In this document: positions 1-7,243 of the stretch, one piece after another
Layout: each line of letters begins with the position of its first letter
Numbering within the stretch: the first letter of the stretch is position 1
Assembly (NCBI GenBank): GCA_003170135.1
Contig: PMZR01000132.1
Coordinates: forward strand, 31,807 to 95,806
DNA from: Acidobacteriota bacterium
GTDB lineage: Bacteria; Acidobacteriota; Vicinamibacteria; Vicinamibacterales; Fen-181
DNA: 64,000 bases
Reading direction: 5' to 3'
The notes under the pieces: generated by a model
What the model was told of the DNA's origin: nothing
Databases searched by the model: none
What the model saw: the letters and a program-made list of their open reading frames with translations, nothing else
Translations under genes and position numbers: made by a program

Positions 1-222
1 GCCGTCGCGCCAGCCGGCCTCACGATCCGGAAGACGAGCGAGGGCCGCCGATGGGTGCCCCGGCGGCGGAGCCGGCGCGCGAGGGGGTGGGACCGCGCCG
101 GCGACGCGCGCTGACCTGCCCGCCCCCCACCAGCCTTGTCCCGCCTGTTGACCCTCGCCTGCCTCGCGCCTACCATCAGGCTCGACCTACGACACCACAC
201 ACGCCCCCGACAGGAGCGATCC
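1..222. other. No gene recognised; upstream of CocE-type hydrolase
   Basis: This GC-rich stretch holds no reading frame with recognisable protein features. An AGGAG Shine-Dalgarno sequence at 212-216 precedes the ATG at 223. No clear promoter is visible. Confidence 0.4.
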
Positions 223-2133
223 ATGCTCGCCGCCGCCCGCCGGCGTTCCATCGGGACAGCGTCCGCCCTGCTTGTCTTCGCCATCCTCGCGGCTGCAATC
301 CTTCAGCCTTCTCGCGCGCAGGAGATGCTCGACGTCAAGGCCACCTATGCGAAGCAGGAAGTGATGGTCCCGATGCGCGACGGGACGAAGCTGTTCACTA
401 TCGTCTACAGCCCGCGCGACACCTCGCAGCGCTACCCGTTCCTGCTCACGCGCACGGCATACAGCATCGCGCCGTACGGCCCCGACAACTACCGCGCCGT
501 GGTCGGCCCGAGCGAGGAGTTCACGCGCGAGGGATACATCTTCGTCTACCAGGACGCGCGCGGCCGATTCAAGTCCGAAGGCACCTTCATCCATCACCTG
601 CCGTTCGACCGATCGGGCCGGCCGAACGAGAGCACCGACACCTACGACACCATCGAGTGGCTGCTCAAGAACGTCCCCAACAACAACGGGCGGGTCGGGC
701 AATGGGGCATCTCGTGGGACGGGTGGGAAACGTCGATGGGGATGATCGACGCGCACCCCGCGCTCAGGGCTTCTTCGCCGCAGGCCCCGCCGCAGGATCA
801 GTTCTTCGGCGACGACTATCATTCGGGCGGCGCCTACCAGCTGTCGTACGGCTTCGCCTGGATGTCGTCGAACGCGCGCGCCCGCAGCGCTCCGACCGAG
901 CAGCGCACCGAGCGGTTCGACTACGGCACGCCGGACGGCTACCGATTCTTCCTGGACCTGGGCGCCGCCGCCAACGCCGTCAAGTACTTCGGCGACACCG
1001 TGCCGACGTGGAACGACCACATGCAGCACGGCACCTACGACCAGTACTGGCAATCGCGAAACGTTCCGAAGGACCTCGGCGGCGTCCATCATCCGGTCCT
1101 CATCGTCGCCGGATGGTTCGACGCGGAGGATTTCTACGGCCCGTTCCGGATGCACCGCGTGCTGAAGCAGACCAACGCCGACAAGACCGTGCTCGTCGTC
1201 GGACCGTGGTCGCACGGCGCGTGGGCGCGCGGGGACGGCGATCGTCTCGGCGCCATCGGGTTCGGATCGAAGACGAGCGCGTATTACAGGACCCAGGTGG
1301 AGCTGCCGTTCTTCAACTACTACCTCAAGGACAAGGGACGTCTCGATCTGCCGCGCGCGCTCGCGTTCGAAACCGGCCGGAACGAGTGGCGCAAGTGCGA
1401 CCAGTGGCCGCCGGCCAGGGCCGTCGCGAAGAATCTCTACCTGCGGGCGGGCGGCAAGCTGGCCTTCGATGCGCCCGGCGGGAACAGCCCGACGGGTAGG
1501 GCGGGGCTTCAGGCCCGCGAGGGCTTCGACTCGTACGTCAGCGACCCGGCGAAACCCGTCCCCTACACGGCGCAGGTCCCGACGACGGAAGGGCAACTGT
1601 TCGCGGTGGAGGACCAGCGCTTCGCCTGGACCCGGCCCGACGTGCTGTCCTACGAAACCGACCCGCTGACCGAGGACCTGACCATTGCCGGTCCCATCAC
1701 CGCCACGCTGCACGTCTCGACGACGGGCACGGACTCGGACTGGGTGGTGAAGCTCATCGACGTGTATCCGGGCGACACGCCCGATCCGCAGCCCAACGCC
1801 GCCGGCGTGCGGATGGGCGGCTACCAGATGCTGCTCGCCGGCGACATCCTGCGCGGCAAGTTCCGCGGCAGCTTCTCGGACCCGCGGCCGATGGTCCCTG
1901 GACAGACGACGCGCGTCGAGGTGCCGTTGGGCGATCGGTACCACACGTTCCTGAAGGGCCACCGCGTGATGGTGCAGATCCAGAGCTCGTGGTTCCCGAT
2001 GTTCGATCGCAACCCGCAGCGCTTCGTCGACATCTACCACGCGAAGCCGTCCGATTACGTGAAGGCGACCGAGCGGGTGTTCCGGACGAAGGCATCGCCG
2101 TCATACGTCACGGTGGCGGTGCTCGGAAAGTAA
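223..2133 (+). CDS. Secreted CocE/NonD family alpha/beta hydrolase (X-Pro dipeptidyl-peptidase-like)
   Basis: The 636-residue protein belongs to the CocE/NonD serine hydrolases (peptidase S15 fold), which cleave acyl or peptide esters. The substrate is unknown. The start at 223 was chosen because AGGAG lies 6 nt upstream and a signal peptide follows directly (Arg-rich n-region, hydrophobic core, cleavage near SRA-QE), so it probably acts in the periplasm. The catalytic triad is visible: Ser164 in GISWDG, Asp300 in GWFDAED and His331 in GPWSHG. The C-terminal half matches the jelly-roll domain of the family. Around 1501-1518 an imperfect palindrome with a CTGAAG core (minus strand) lies in frame in a linker-like segment. 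It stands alone on the plus strand. Confidence 0.88.
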   Translation: MLAAARRRSIGTASALLVFAILAAAILQPSRAQEMLDVKATYAKQEVMVPMRDGTKLFTIVYSPRDTSQRYPFLLTRTAYSIAPYGPDNYRAVVGPSEEFTREGYIFVYQDARGRFKSEGTFIHHLPFDRSGRPNESTDTYDTIEWLLKNVPNNNGRVGQWGISWDGWETSMGMIDAHPALRASSPQAPPQDQFFGDDYHSGGAYQLSYGFAWMSSNARARSAPTEQRTERFDYGTPDGYRFFLDLGAAANAVKYFGDTVPTWNDHMQHGTYDQYWQSRNVPKDLGGVHHPVLIVAGWFDAEDFYGPFRMHRVLKQTNADKTVLVVGPWSHGAWARGDGDRLGAIGFGSKTSAYYRTQVELPFFNYYLKDKGRLDLPRALAFETGRNEWRKCDQWPPARAVAKNLYLRAGGKLAFDAPGGNSPTGRAGLQAREGFDSYVSDPAKPVPYTAQVPTTEGQLFAVEDQRFAWTRPDVLSYETDPLTEDLTIAGPITATLHVSTTGTDSDWVVKLIDVYPGDTPDPQPNAAGVRMGGYQMLLAGDILRGKFRGSFSDPRPMVPGQTTRVEVPLGDRYHTFLKGHRVMVQIQSSWFPMFDRNPQRFVDIYHAKPSDYVKATERVFRTKASPSYVTVAVLGK

Positions 2134-2217
2134 GGGCGCGGTTGTGCGATGCTGGGACATGGACGTCTGCCGCTACCTCGACCGCATCGGCAGCGGCGCG
2201 CCAGCGGAACTTGGGTA

Positions 2218-2239
2218 GGGGCGCAACATGTTGCGCCCC
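2218..2239. repeat. Perfect 22-bp palindrome spanning a possible start codon
   Basis: The 11-bp arm GGGGCGCAACA is followed immediately by its exact reverse complement. The first possible ATG of the next gene (2228) lies at the centre. It may be a REP-like element or an operator/RNA hairpin controlling that gene. Confidence 0.55.
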
Positions 2240-3892
2240 CACATGACCCGCACGGGCGTGCTGCTGGGATTGCTGCTGACGCCGCCGCTCATCGCGGTGA
2301 TGTACGTCGCGCGCACGATCCTGGGGCTGCCGTTTTCGCCGTTCGACCTGTTCGAGTGGCTGACGCGCATCCTGCCTGGCCGCATCGTCATCGGCGGCAT
2401 CGACGCGCTGGCGGCGGTGCTCACGATCTTCGGTCTGAGCCTGCGAACGGCATCGAAGACCGCGGAGCAGATGCTGGCGCTCGCGCTGTTCACCGGCGGC
2501 GGCGCTGGCGTGGCGGCCGTCGTTGCCCGGCTGCTCGCGACCACGCGGCTGCGCGATCGCAATCCCGTCACGTGGGCGGTCGGCGCGTCGGCTGGCGTAG
2601 GTGCCGTCGTGGCGATCCTGACGGCCGGCGTCCGGCCGATGGGCAGCCTGGCTCCGCTTTGGCCTGCCTCCATCTGGATCGTGCTCGCGTTCGGCGCATG
2701 GGGCTTCGCGTTCGGCCGGGCCTGGCGCGCGCTTCACCCATCGGCGTTGCCCGGTCGAGGCGCGCGGATCTCGCTGCGCGACGCGGTCGCGTCAACTCCG
2801 GCGAGGTCGACCGTCACACTGGACGCTGCGGACCGGCGAGTGTTCCTGGTGCGGCTCGCGGGCGCGGCGGCCAGCATCACGGTTGTCGGAGCGGCCCTTG
2901 CGCTGCTTCAGCGGCGCACGGCAGCGCCCAGCGCAGGCACACCGAACACGGCGCTGCCGCCTCGTCCCGGCGCCGTCGATCCGGCACCCGGCACCAGGCC
3001 CGAATACACGCCCGTTTGCGACCACTACCGCATCGACATCAACCTGTTTCCGCCGCACATCGACGTCGCGGCCTGGACGCTGCCGATTACCGGCCGGCTG
3101 GACCGCCCGGCGCGGCTCACGCTCGAGGGCTTCGAGAAGGGCGCCTACGGCCCCGCGCACGACCACTTCATCACGCTCTCCTGCATTTCAAACCCGGTCG
3201 CCGGCGACCTCATCGGCACCACGCGCTGGACGGGCGTCAGCCTCAAGGCCGTCCTCGCGCCGCTCGGTGTGCAGTCGGCGGCGCGGTTCGTGACGGTGCA
3301 CGCGGCCGATGGTTTTCACGAAACGATGCCGCTCGATCGGGTCGCGGGCGACGAGCGCATCATGCTGGCGTATCACTGGGACGGCGAGCGCCTGACGCCC
3401 GGCCACGGCTTTCCGCTGCGGCTCTACATTCCGGATCGCTACGGGATGAAGCAGCCGAAGTGGATCACCGCCATCGAGGTGATGGATCACTACGAAGCCG
3501 GCTACTGGGTGGTGCGCGGCTGGGACGAAACCGCGCAGGTGCTGGCCACGTCGGTCATCGACACGGTCGCCATCGATGACGCCTACGAGAAGGACGGCCG
3601 GCGCTTCGTGCCGATCGGCGGGATGGCGTACGCGGGGGCGCGCGGCATCTCGAAGGTCGAGATCAAGGTGGATGGCGGTCCCTGGATCGAGGCGCGGCTG
3701 CGCCAGCCGCTCTCCGATCTCACCTGGGTCCTGTGGCGCTACGACTGGATGTTCGCGCCGGGCCGCCACACGTTCGCGGTGCGCTGCTACGACGGCCAGG
3801 GGCAGCCGCAGATTGCCGAGGACCAGGGGACGTACTCGCGCGGGGCCACGGGGATCCATCGGCTGGACAAGCGGCTCGGCGGCGTCACGTGA
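2228..3892 (+). CDS. Membrane-anchored molybdopterin-dependent oxidoreductase (sulfite oxidase/MsrP-like)
   Basis: Residues about 1-240 contain several hydrophobic segments. These are followed by a linker and, from about residue 260, an oxidoreductase molybdopterin-binding domain of the sulfite oxidase/YedY type. Cys319 in LSCISNP, counted from 2228, occupies the position expected for the molybdenum-ligating cysteine. A C-terminal Mo-co dimerisation-like region follows. Unlike E. coli MsrP, the membrane anchor and catalytic domain are one polypeptide, with the catalytic part probably facing the periplasm. The start is uncertain: ATG 2228 lies inside a perfect palindrome, and an in-frame ATG at 2243 follows it. 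mogA and moeA, needed for its cofactor, lie 8 kb downstream. The substrate cannot be read from the sequence. Confidence 0.8.
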   Translation: MLRPHMTRTGVLLGLLLTPPLIAVMYVARTILGLPFSPFDLFEWLTRILPGRIVIGGIDALAAVLTIFGLSLRTASKTAEQMLALALFTGGGAGVAAVVARLLATTRLRDRNPVTWAVGASAGVGAVVAILTAGVRPMGSLAPLWPASIWIVLAFGAWGFAFGRAWRALHPSALPGRGARISLRDAVASTPARSTVTLDAADRRVFLVRLAGAAASITVVGAALALLQRRTAAPSAGTPNTALPPRPGAVDPAPGTRPEYTPVCDHYRIDINLFPPHIDVAAWTLPITGRLDRPARLTLEGFEKGAYGPAHDHFITLSCISNPVAGDLIGTTRWTGVSLKAVLAPLGVQSAARFVTVHAADGFHETMPLDRVAGDERIMLAYHWDGERLTPGHGFPLRLYIPDRYGMKQPKWITAIEVMDHYEAGYWVVRGWDETAQVLATSVIDTVAIDDAYEKDGRRFVPIGGMAYAGARGISKVEIKVDGGPWIEARLRQPLSDLTWVLWRYDWMFAPGRHTFAVRCYDGQGQPQIAEDQGTYSRGATGIHRLDKRLGGVT

Positions 3893-3986
3893 GCACGACG
3901 AGGTTGGGTAGCGGCGAGTGGCTGGTGAGCGTGGTAGTCGGCCGTGCGCAGTGCATCAGTGGGCAGTGGGTAGCGTTGAGATCAAA
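3893..3986. other. Intergenic spacer between convergent genes with short repeats
   Basis: The spacer contains an AGTGGGC-AGTGGGT pair near 3957-3970. This resembles the 7-nt repeat units found at other loci in this window. No terminator with a T-tract was seen. Confidence 0.35.
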
Positions 3987-4594
3987 TCAGGCGTCCCGGT
4001 ACCGCTCCGGCGCGAACCGCCGCGCGAGGAAGCCCGTCGCGACCGCCGGATCCACGTCCGCCACCACCAGCGCTTCCCGGTGGAGCGGGCCCGCGGCCAC
4101 GCACTCCCCTTCGGGCGACACGACACTGGTCGCGCACTCCTGCACCGGCAGCGCGAAGTTCGCGCTCGCGGACCAGACGTGATTCTCGCCCGCCCGGCAG
4201 GCCATGGCAGCCGACGAGTGTCACCGGGCACGAAGAAGGGCTCCTCCTCGAGCGGGACCTGGTTCTTCGTCTGGTAGCCTTGGACGACGCCGTCGGCCTG
4301 GACGAGATACGCGCCGTTCTGCGAGGCGCCATCGTAGGGTCGCTCGGTGGGAAGGACCACGGCGATGCGGTGTGCTGCCGCCTGCGCCCGCACCTCGCCG
4401 AGCGCGAGGTCGTGCTCCTGCATCGTGAGGGCCTCGACCGGATACCCGGTGCCGCGCATGCCCTTGAGACAGCACTCCGGGACGCACACGAGCCGGGCAC
4501 CCGCGCGGGCGACGGCGGCGATCGCCTGCTGCACCGCACCGAGACCGGCCTCGAACGAGACAGGATGGCTGACCTGGGCGAGGGCGATACGCAT
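3987..4594 (-). pseudogene. Nitrilase-family carbon-nitrogen hydrolase, internally deleted and frameshifted
   Basis: The first about 125 codons from ATG 4594 encode a good nitrilase N-terminus: start MRIALAQVSHP, then the general-acid glutamate region PECCLKG, and the catalytic lysine region YQTKNQVPLEEEPFFVPGDT. The frame then shifts near 4205. The next readable segment (4205-3987) matches only the family C-terminus (RAGENHVWSASANFA and onward). About 70-80 residues are missing between them, including the segment that should carry the catalytic cysteine, so the gene cannot encode a working amidase. Either a real deletion or an assembly error could explain this. It lies 20 nt downstream of the zinc-ribbon gene on the same strand. 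Confidence 0.7.
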
Positions 4595-4614
4595 ACGTTC
4601 GCGTCCGGCGCGTT

Positions 4615-5019
4615 CTATTTCCAGCCGCCCGGCTTGCGCGTGAAGCGGGCGGGCAGCGCCGGCTTGGCCTCGGGCGCCGGCCCGGGCTCGCCTGACGCGG
4701 CGGAGATCTCGCGTTCCAGCTCTTCGTCGTTCGGCAATCCGCCGATCTGGTCGAGGAACATCAGGGAGTGTTGCGACGGGATCTCGAATTTTCTGCCGCA
4801 GGCCTTGCAGACGACCTCGTCGTCGACCCGAAGCAGGTAGTCGCGGACCTTCGCGAACTTGGCGCGATCGTCCTCGTCGGCCCCCGCCGGCAGCCGGTCC
4901 TTCTTCGAGCGCCGCACCCATCGAATGCCGTATTCCGCGGTCCGCCGGCACTTGGGACACTGGTACCGGGCCTGTCGAGTTTCCGGCTTCTCCGAGAAGA
5001 AGGCGCGTTCATCCATCAT
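4615..5019 (-). CDS. Small zinc-ribbon protein of unknown function
   Basis: The 134-residue protein has two CxxC pairs, CPKC at about residues 22-25 and CKAC at about 72-75, which would form one zinc ribbon around a basic segment. The C-terminal 40 residues are Pro/Glu-rich and probably disordered. No family is recognised. ATG 5019 is preceded by TAAGAT at 5026-5031 with exactly 6 nt between, so the mRNA may start at the start codon. The nitrilase remnant follows 20 nt downstream and was probably cotranscribed. Confidence 0.65.
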   Translation of the reverse strand: MMDERAFFSEKPETRQARYQCPKCRRTAEYGIRWVRRSKKDRLPAGADEDDRAKFAKVRDYLLRVDDEVVCKACGRKFEIPSQHSLMFLDQIGGLPNDEELEREISAASGEPGPAPEAKPALPARFTRKPGGWK

Positions 5020-5025
5020 GTGCCT

Positions 5026-5031
5026 ATCTTA
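5026..5031 (-). promoter_or_regulatory. -10 box adjacent to the start codon (putative leaderless mRNA)
   Basis: TAAGAT on the minus strand ends 6 nt before ATG 5019. Transcription would begin at or next to the A of the start codon, and no Shine-Dalgarno sequence is present. Confidence 0.5.
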
Positions 5032-5101
5032 GCAATGAACCGGCGCCGGCGTCGCGTGCCCGGGCGGCGGCCGACGTCGCCCGGGCGACCCATGGCTGAA
5101 C

Positions 5102-5168
5102 ATGCAACCGAGGGGTTGCATATCCGACCGGAGAGCCCGTATCATAGGCAACCAGGAGGTTGCCTATG
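5102..5168 (+). promoter_or_regulatory. Promoter with two GCAACC-N4-GGTTGC operators
   Basis: Two dyads share the core GCAACC-N4-GGTTGC. One is at 5102-5121 (8-bp arms, loop GAGG). The other is at 5143-5168 (11-bp arms, loop AGGA). Their centres are 44 bp apart. TTGCAT (5116-5121) and TATCAT (5140-5145), 18 bp apart, form a plausible promoter, so the dyads cover the -35 and the start-site/Shine-Dalgarno/ATG region. The ArsR-type protein encoded downstream is the obvious candidate ligand. Confidence 0.65.
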
Positions 5169-5642
5169 AGCGCAGGCGTCGTCGCCGGTTCCGATCGCAT
5201 CGAAAAGCGCATCGTCCTCCGGGCGCCCCGGGCCCGCGTGTGGCAGGCCCTCGCCAATGCCGGGGAGTTCGGCTCGTGGTTCGGAGCCGACTTCAAGGGC
5301 GTGTCGTTCGTCCCCGGCGCCACCGTGCGGGGGACGATCACCAATCCCGGTTACGAGCACCTGACCATCGAGATCGTGATCGATCGCATGGAGCCCGAGC
5401 GCCTGTTCTCGTATCGCTGGCATCCCTACGCCGTCGATCCGAAGGTGGACTACTCGACGGAGCCGACCACGCTCGTCATGTTCGAGCTCGAGGCCGCGGC
5501 GGGCGGCACGCTGCTCACCGTGGTCGAGTCCGGGTTCGACCGGATTCCCCTGCACCGCCGCGCCGAGGCCTGGCGCATGAACGACCAGGGATGGACCGCG
5601 CAGGTCAGGAACGTCGACACGTATGTCAGCCACACGGTCTAG
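5166..5642 (+). CDS. SRPBCC/AHSA1-family protein
   Basis: The 158-residue protein has the helix-grip (START/Bet v1, AHSA1) pattern: IEKRIVLRAPRARVWQALANAGEFGSWFG near the N-terminus, then a beta-sheet core with RLFSYRW and a C-terminal helix near RMNDQGW. Members bind hydrophobic ligands, and the specific ligand is unknown. The ATG at 5166 is 5 nt after AGGAGGT and is itself part of the second operator dyad. It overlaps the following ArsR gene by 20 nt. SRPBCC-ArsR pairs are common in bacteria and are usually autoregulated. Confidence 0.85.
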   Translation: MSAGVVAGSDRIEKRIVLRAPRARVWQALANAGEFGSWFGADFKGVSFVPGATVRGTITNPGYEHLTIEIVIDRMEPERLFSYRWHPYAVDPKVDYSTEPTTLVMFELEAAAGGTLLTVVESGFDRIPLHRRAEAWRMNDQGWTAQVRNVDTYVSHTV

Positions 5643-5976
5643 CAAGCGGGCGGGCCGCGCCGGCGCTGACGCCTCCGTCCTCATTTTCGCCGCGCTCGGG
5701 GATCGGACCCGTCTCCAGGTGGTGACCCGGTTGTGCCGCGACGGCCCGATGTCCATTGCGCGGCTGACCGACGGTTCGGCGGTCACGCGGCAGGCCATTG
5801 CGAAACACCTGCGCGTGCTCGCCCGCGCCGGCCTGGTGCGCGGACATCGCCGCGGCCGCGAACGGCACTGGGAACTCGAACCGCGCCGGCTCGAGGTGGC
5901 CCGCGCGTACCTCGACCTCGTCTCGACGCGTTGGGACGATGCCCTGGAGCGGTTGAGGGCAGCTGTCGAGCGGTGA
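5623..5976 (+). CDS. ArsR-family winged-helix transcriptional regulator
   Basis: The 117-residue protein carries a single winged helix-turn-helix: ALGDRTRLQVVTRL, then SIARLTDGSAVTRQAIAKHLRVLARAGLV, then the wing RRGRERHWEL. The metal-binding cysteine pair of classical ArsR sensors is absent (only one Cys, in RLCRDG). This fits the subgroup paired with SRPBCC proteins, which responds to small molecules or the partner. Its ATG at 5623 lies inside the SRPBCC gene, so translation is probably coupled. The two dyads at 5102-5168 are its likely targets. Confidence 0.88.
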   Translation: MSATRSSKRAGRAGADASVLIFAALGDRTRLQVVTRLCRDGPMSIARLTDGSAVTRQAIAKHLRVLARAGLVRGHRRGRERHWELEPRRLEVARAYLDLVSTRWDDALERLRAAVER

Positions 5977-6008
5977 GGCGTGCGCGTGCCTTCGCCGCGT
6001 CGCGGCCG

Positions 6009-6216
6009 TCACATATCCCGGAGGGATGCGCTCGCCTGCTCCTTCCATCGCCGATCGTTCACGCCCACCACGATGAGCCAGAGCTGCAGCGGTAATTCGG
6101 CGAGAGCGGAGGCGGCGGCGATGAAGGGGAACAGATGGCTCTCGAGCGGCGGCGACACGTAGGGCGGGCTGCCGGCCAGCCGCCTGAGCAGCAACTTGTT
6201 GACCAGGCTGAACACG
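6009..6216 (-). pseudogene. Fragment resembling the C-terminus of a DUF4386-type membrane protein
   Basis: A short frame reads VFSLVNKLLLRRLAG and later AELPLQLWLIVVGVNDRRW. This resembles the last helix of DUF4386 proteins, which end in E-x-x-L-x-LWLLxxGVN. The expected four or five upstream transmembrane helices are absent, so this looks like a gene remnant. A short independent ORF cannot be excluded. It lies between the ArsR gene and nudC. Confidence 0.3.
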
Positions 6217-6378
6217 CGACACTCCCCACGGGCGGCGCGACAGCCCGTGATTGAGTGGACGCAAACCGGGGCGGGACGGTTCCAGTCGGGGGATCGACGA
6301 AGGATCTCGAGATTACTGCTGGGGCAGACGGCTGCTGAGGTTCCACGTCCGGTGTGAACAGCGCGGATCTTCAACGCA

Positions 6379-7218
6379 CTAGCGCTCCGCCTCGGCCACC
6401 GCGAAGTCGATCAGCCTGCGCGCCACCGAGAGCCGGTGAGGCAGCGCCGGCAGGCGACCGATCGGGAACCACTGCGCGTCCACTATCTCGCCCTCCTCGC
6501 AGCGGATCTCGCCGCCGTCGTACTCGGCCATGAAGGCGACCATGAGGGAGTGCGGAAAGGGCCAGCACTCGCTGCCGAAGTAGCGCAGTCCGCGGACCCG
6601 CAAGCCGACCTCCTCCTGAACCTCGCGCCGGACGCAATCCTCCAGGGATTCGGAAGGCTCCACGAAGCCGGCCAGCGCGCTGTAGACGGGCGAGGCGAAC
6701 CGGCGCCCGGTCGCGAGCAACAACTCTCTCCCGCCGGGTCCCTCTCGCGTGACCAGGACCATCATCGCTGGCGCGAGACGCGGATAGCAGACGTCACCGC
6801 AGGCCGTGCAACGGCGGCCTCGGCCCTGGTCGCACGCCTCGGTAGGGGCGGCGCACGCACCGCAGTGACGGTGCGTCCGATCGAACTCCAGGACCTGGGC
6901 GGCGCGGCCCGCCACCGCGACGAGTTCGTCGGGCAACCGGTCGAAGAGCCGACGCAGCGGCTCCATCGTGAACCCGGATGGAGCCGCCTCAGTTTCCGTC
7001 CGCGCTGCCCAGCACAGGACGTCATCCAGAAGGCCGATGCATTGCACGCCCTCGACCGGGACCGGGGGCGCATCACCCTGGGGGACGGCAAGCGTGTCAG
7101 CCTCGCCGGCCGCCGCGAACGTGAGAAGCCTCCCGCGGTCCATCACGAACCAGAGCCCGCCAGGCGGGCTCGCGGCAGGCGAGGACCACAGCGGTGTGAA
7201 AGTAGCGGGCAAGAACAT
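6379..7218 (-). CDS. nudC: NAD(+)/NADH pyrophosphatase, NudC family
   Basis: The 279-residue protein has the NudC architecture: a variable N-terminal domain, a zinc ribbon with Cys119, Cys122, Cys137 and Cys140, and a Nudix domain with the motif at about 184-206 (GFVEPSESLEDCVRREVQEEVG). NudC enzymes share an SQPWPFPxS signature after the Nudix box. Here it is ECWPFPHS at 217-224, with SQ replaced by EC. The family hydrolyses NAD(H) to NMN(H) and AMP and can remove NAD caps from RNA. The ATG at 7218 gives the full family length. It is followed on the same strand only by the DUF4386-like remnant. Confidence 0.92.
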   Translation of the reverse strand: MFLPATFTPLWSSPAASPPGGLWFVMDRGRLLTFAAAGEADTLAVPQGDAPPVPVEGVQCIGLLDDVLCWAARTETEAAPSGFTMEPLRRLFDRLPDELVAVAGRAAQVLEFDRTHRHCGACAAPTEACDQGRGRRCTACGDVCYPRLAPAMMVLVTREGPGGRELLLATGRRFASPVYSALAGFVEPSESLEDCVRREVQEEVGLRVRGLRYFGSECWPFPHSLMVAFMAEYDGGEIRCEEGEIVDAQWFPIGRLPALPHRLSVARRLIDFAVAEAER

Positions 7219-7243
7219 GCTGGTGCCTTCAGGTTGCAGACCA

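Noticed and set aside
187-2040. Long open frame on the minus strand opposite the CocE gene
   Set aside because: It is Arg/Val/Glu/Asp-rich, has no recognisable domain and is a GC-driven mirror of a clearly real gene with signal peptide and catalytic triad.
5977-6378. Complete DUF4386 membrane protein
   Set aside because: Only about 60 residues match the C-terminus; the expected upstream helices are not found in any frame.
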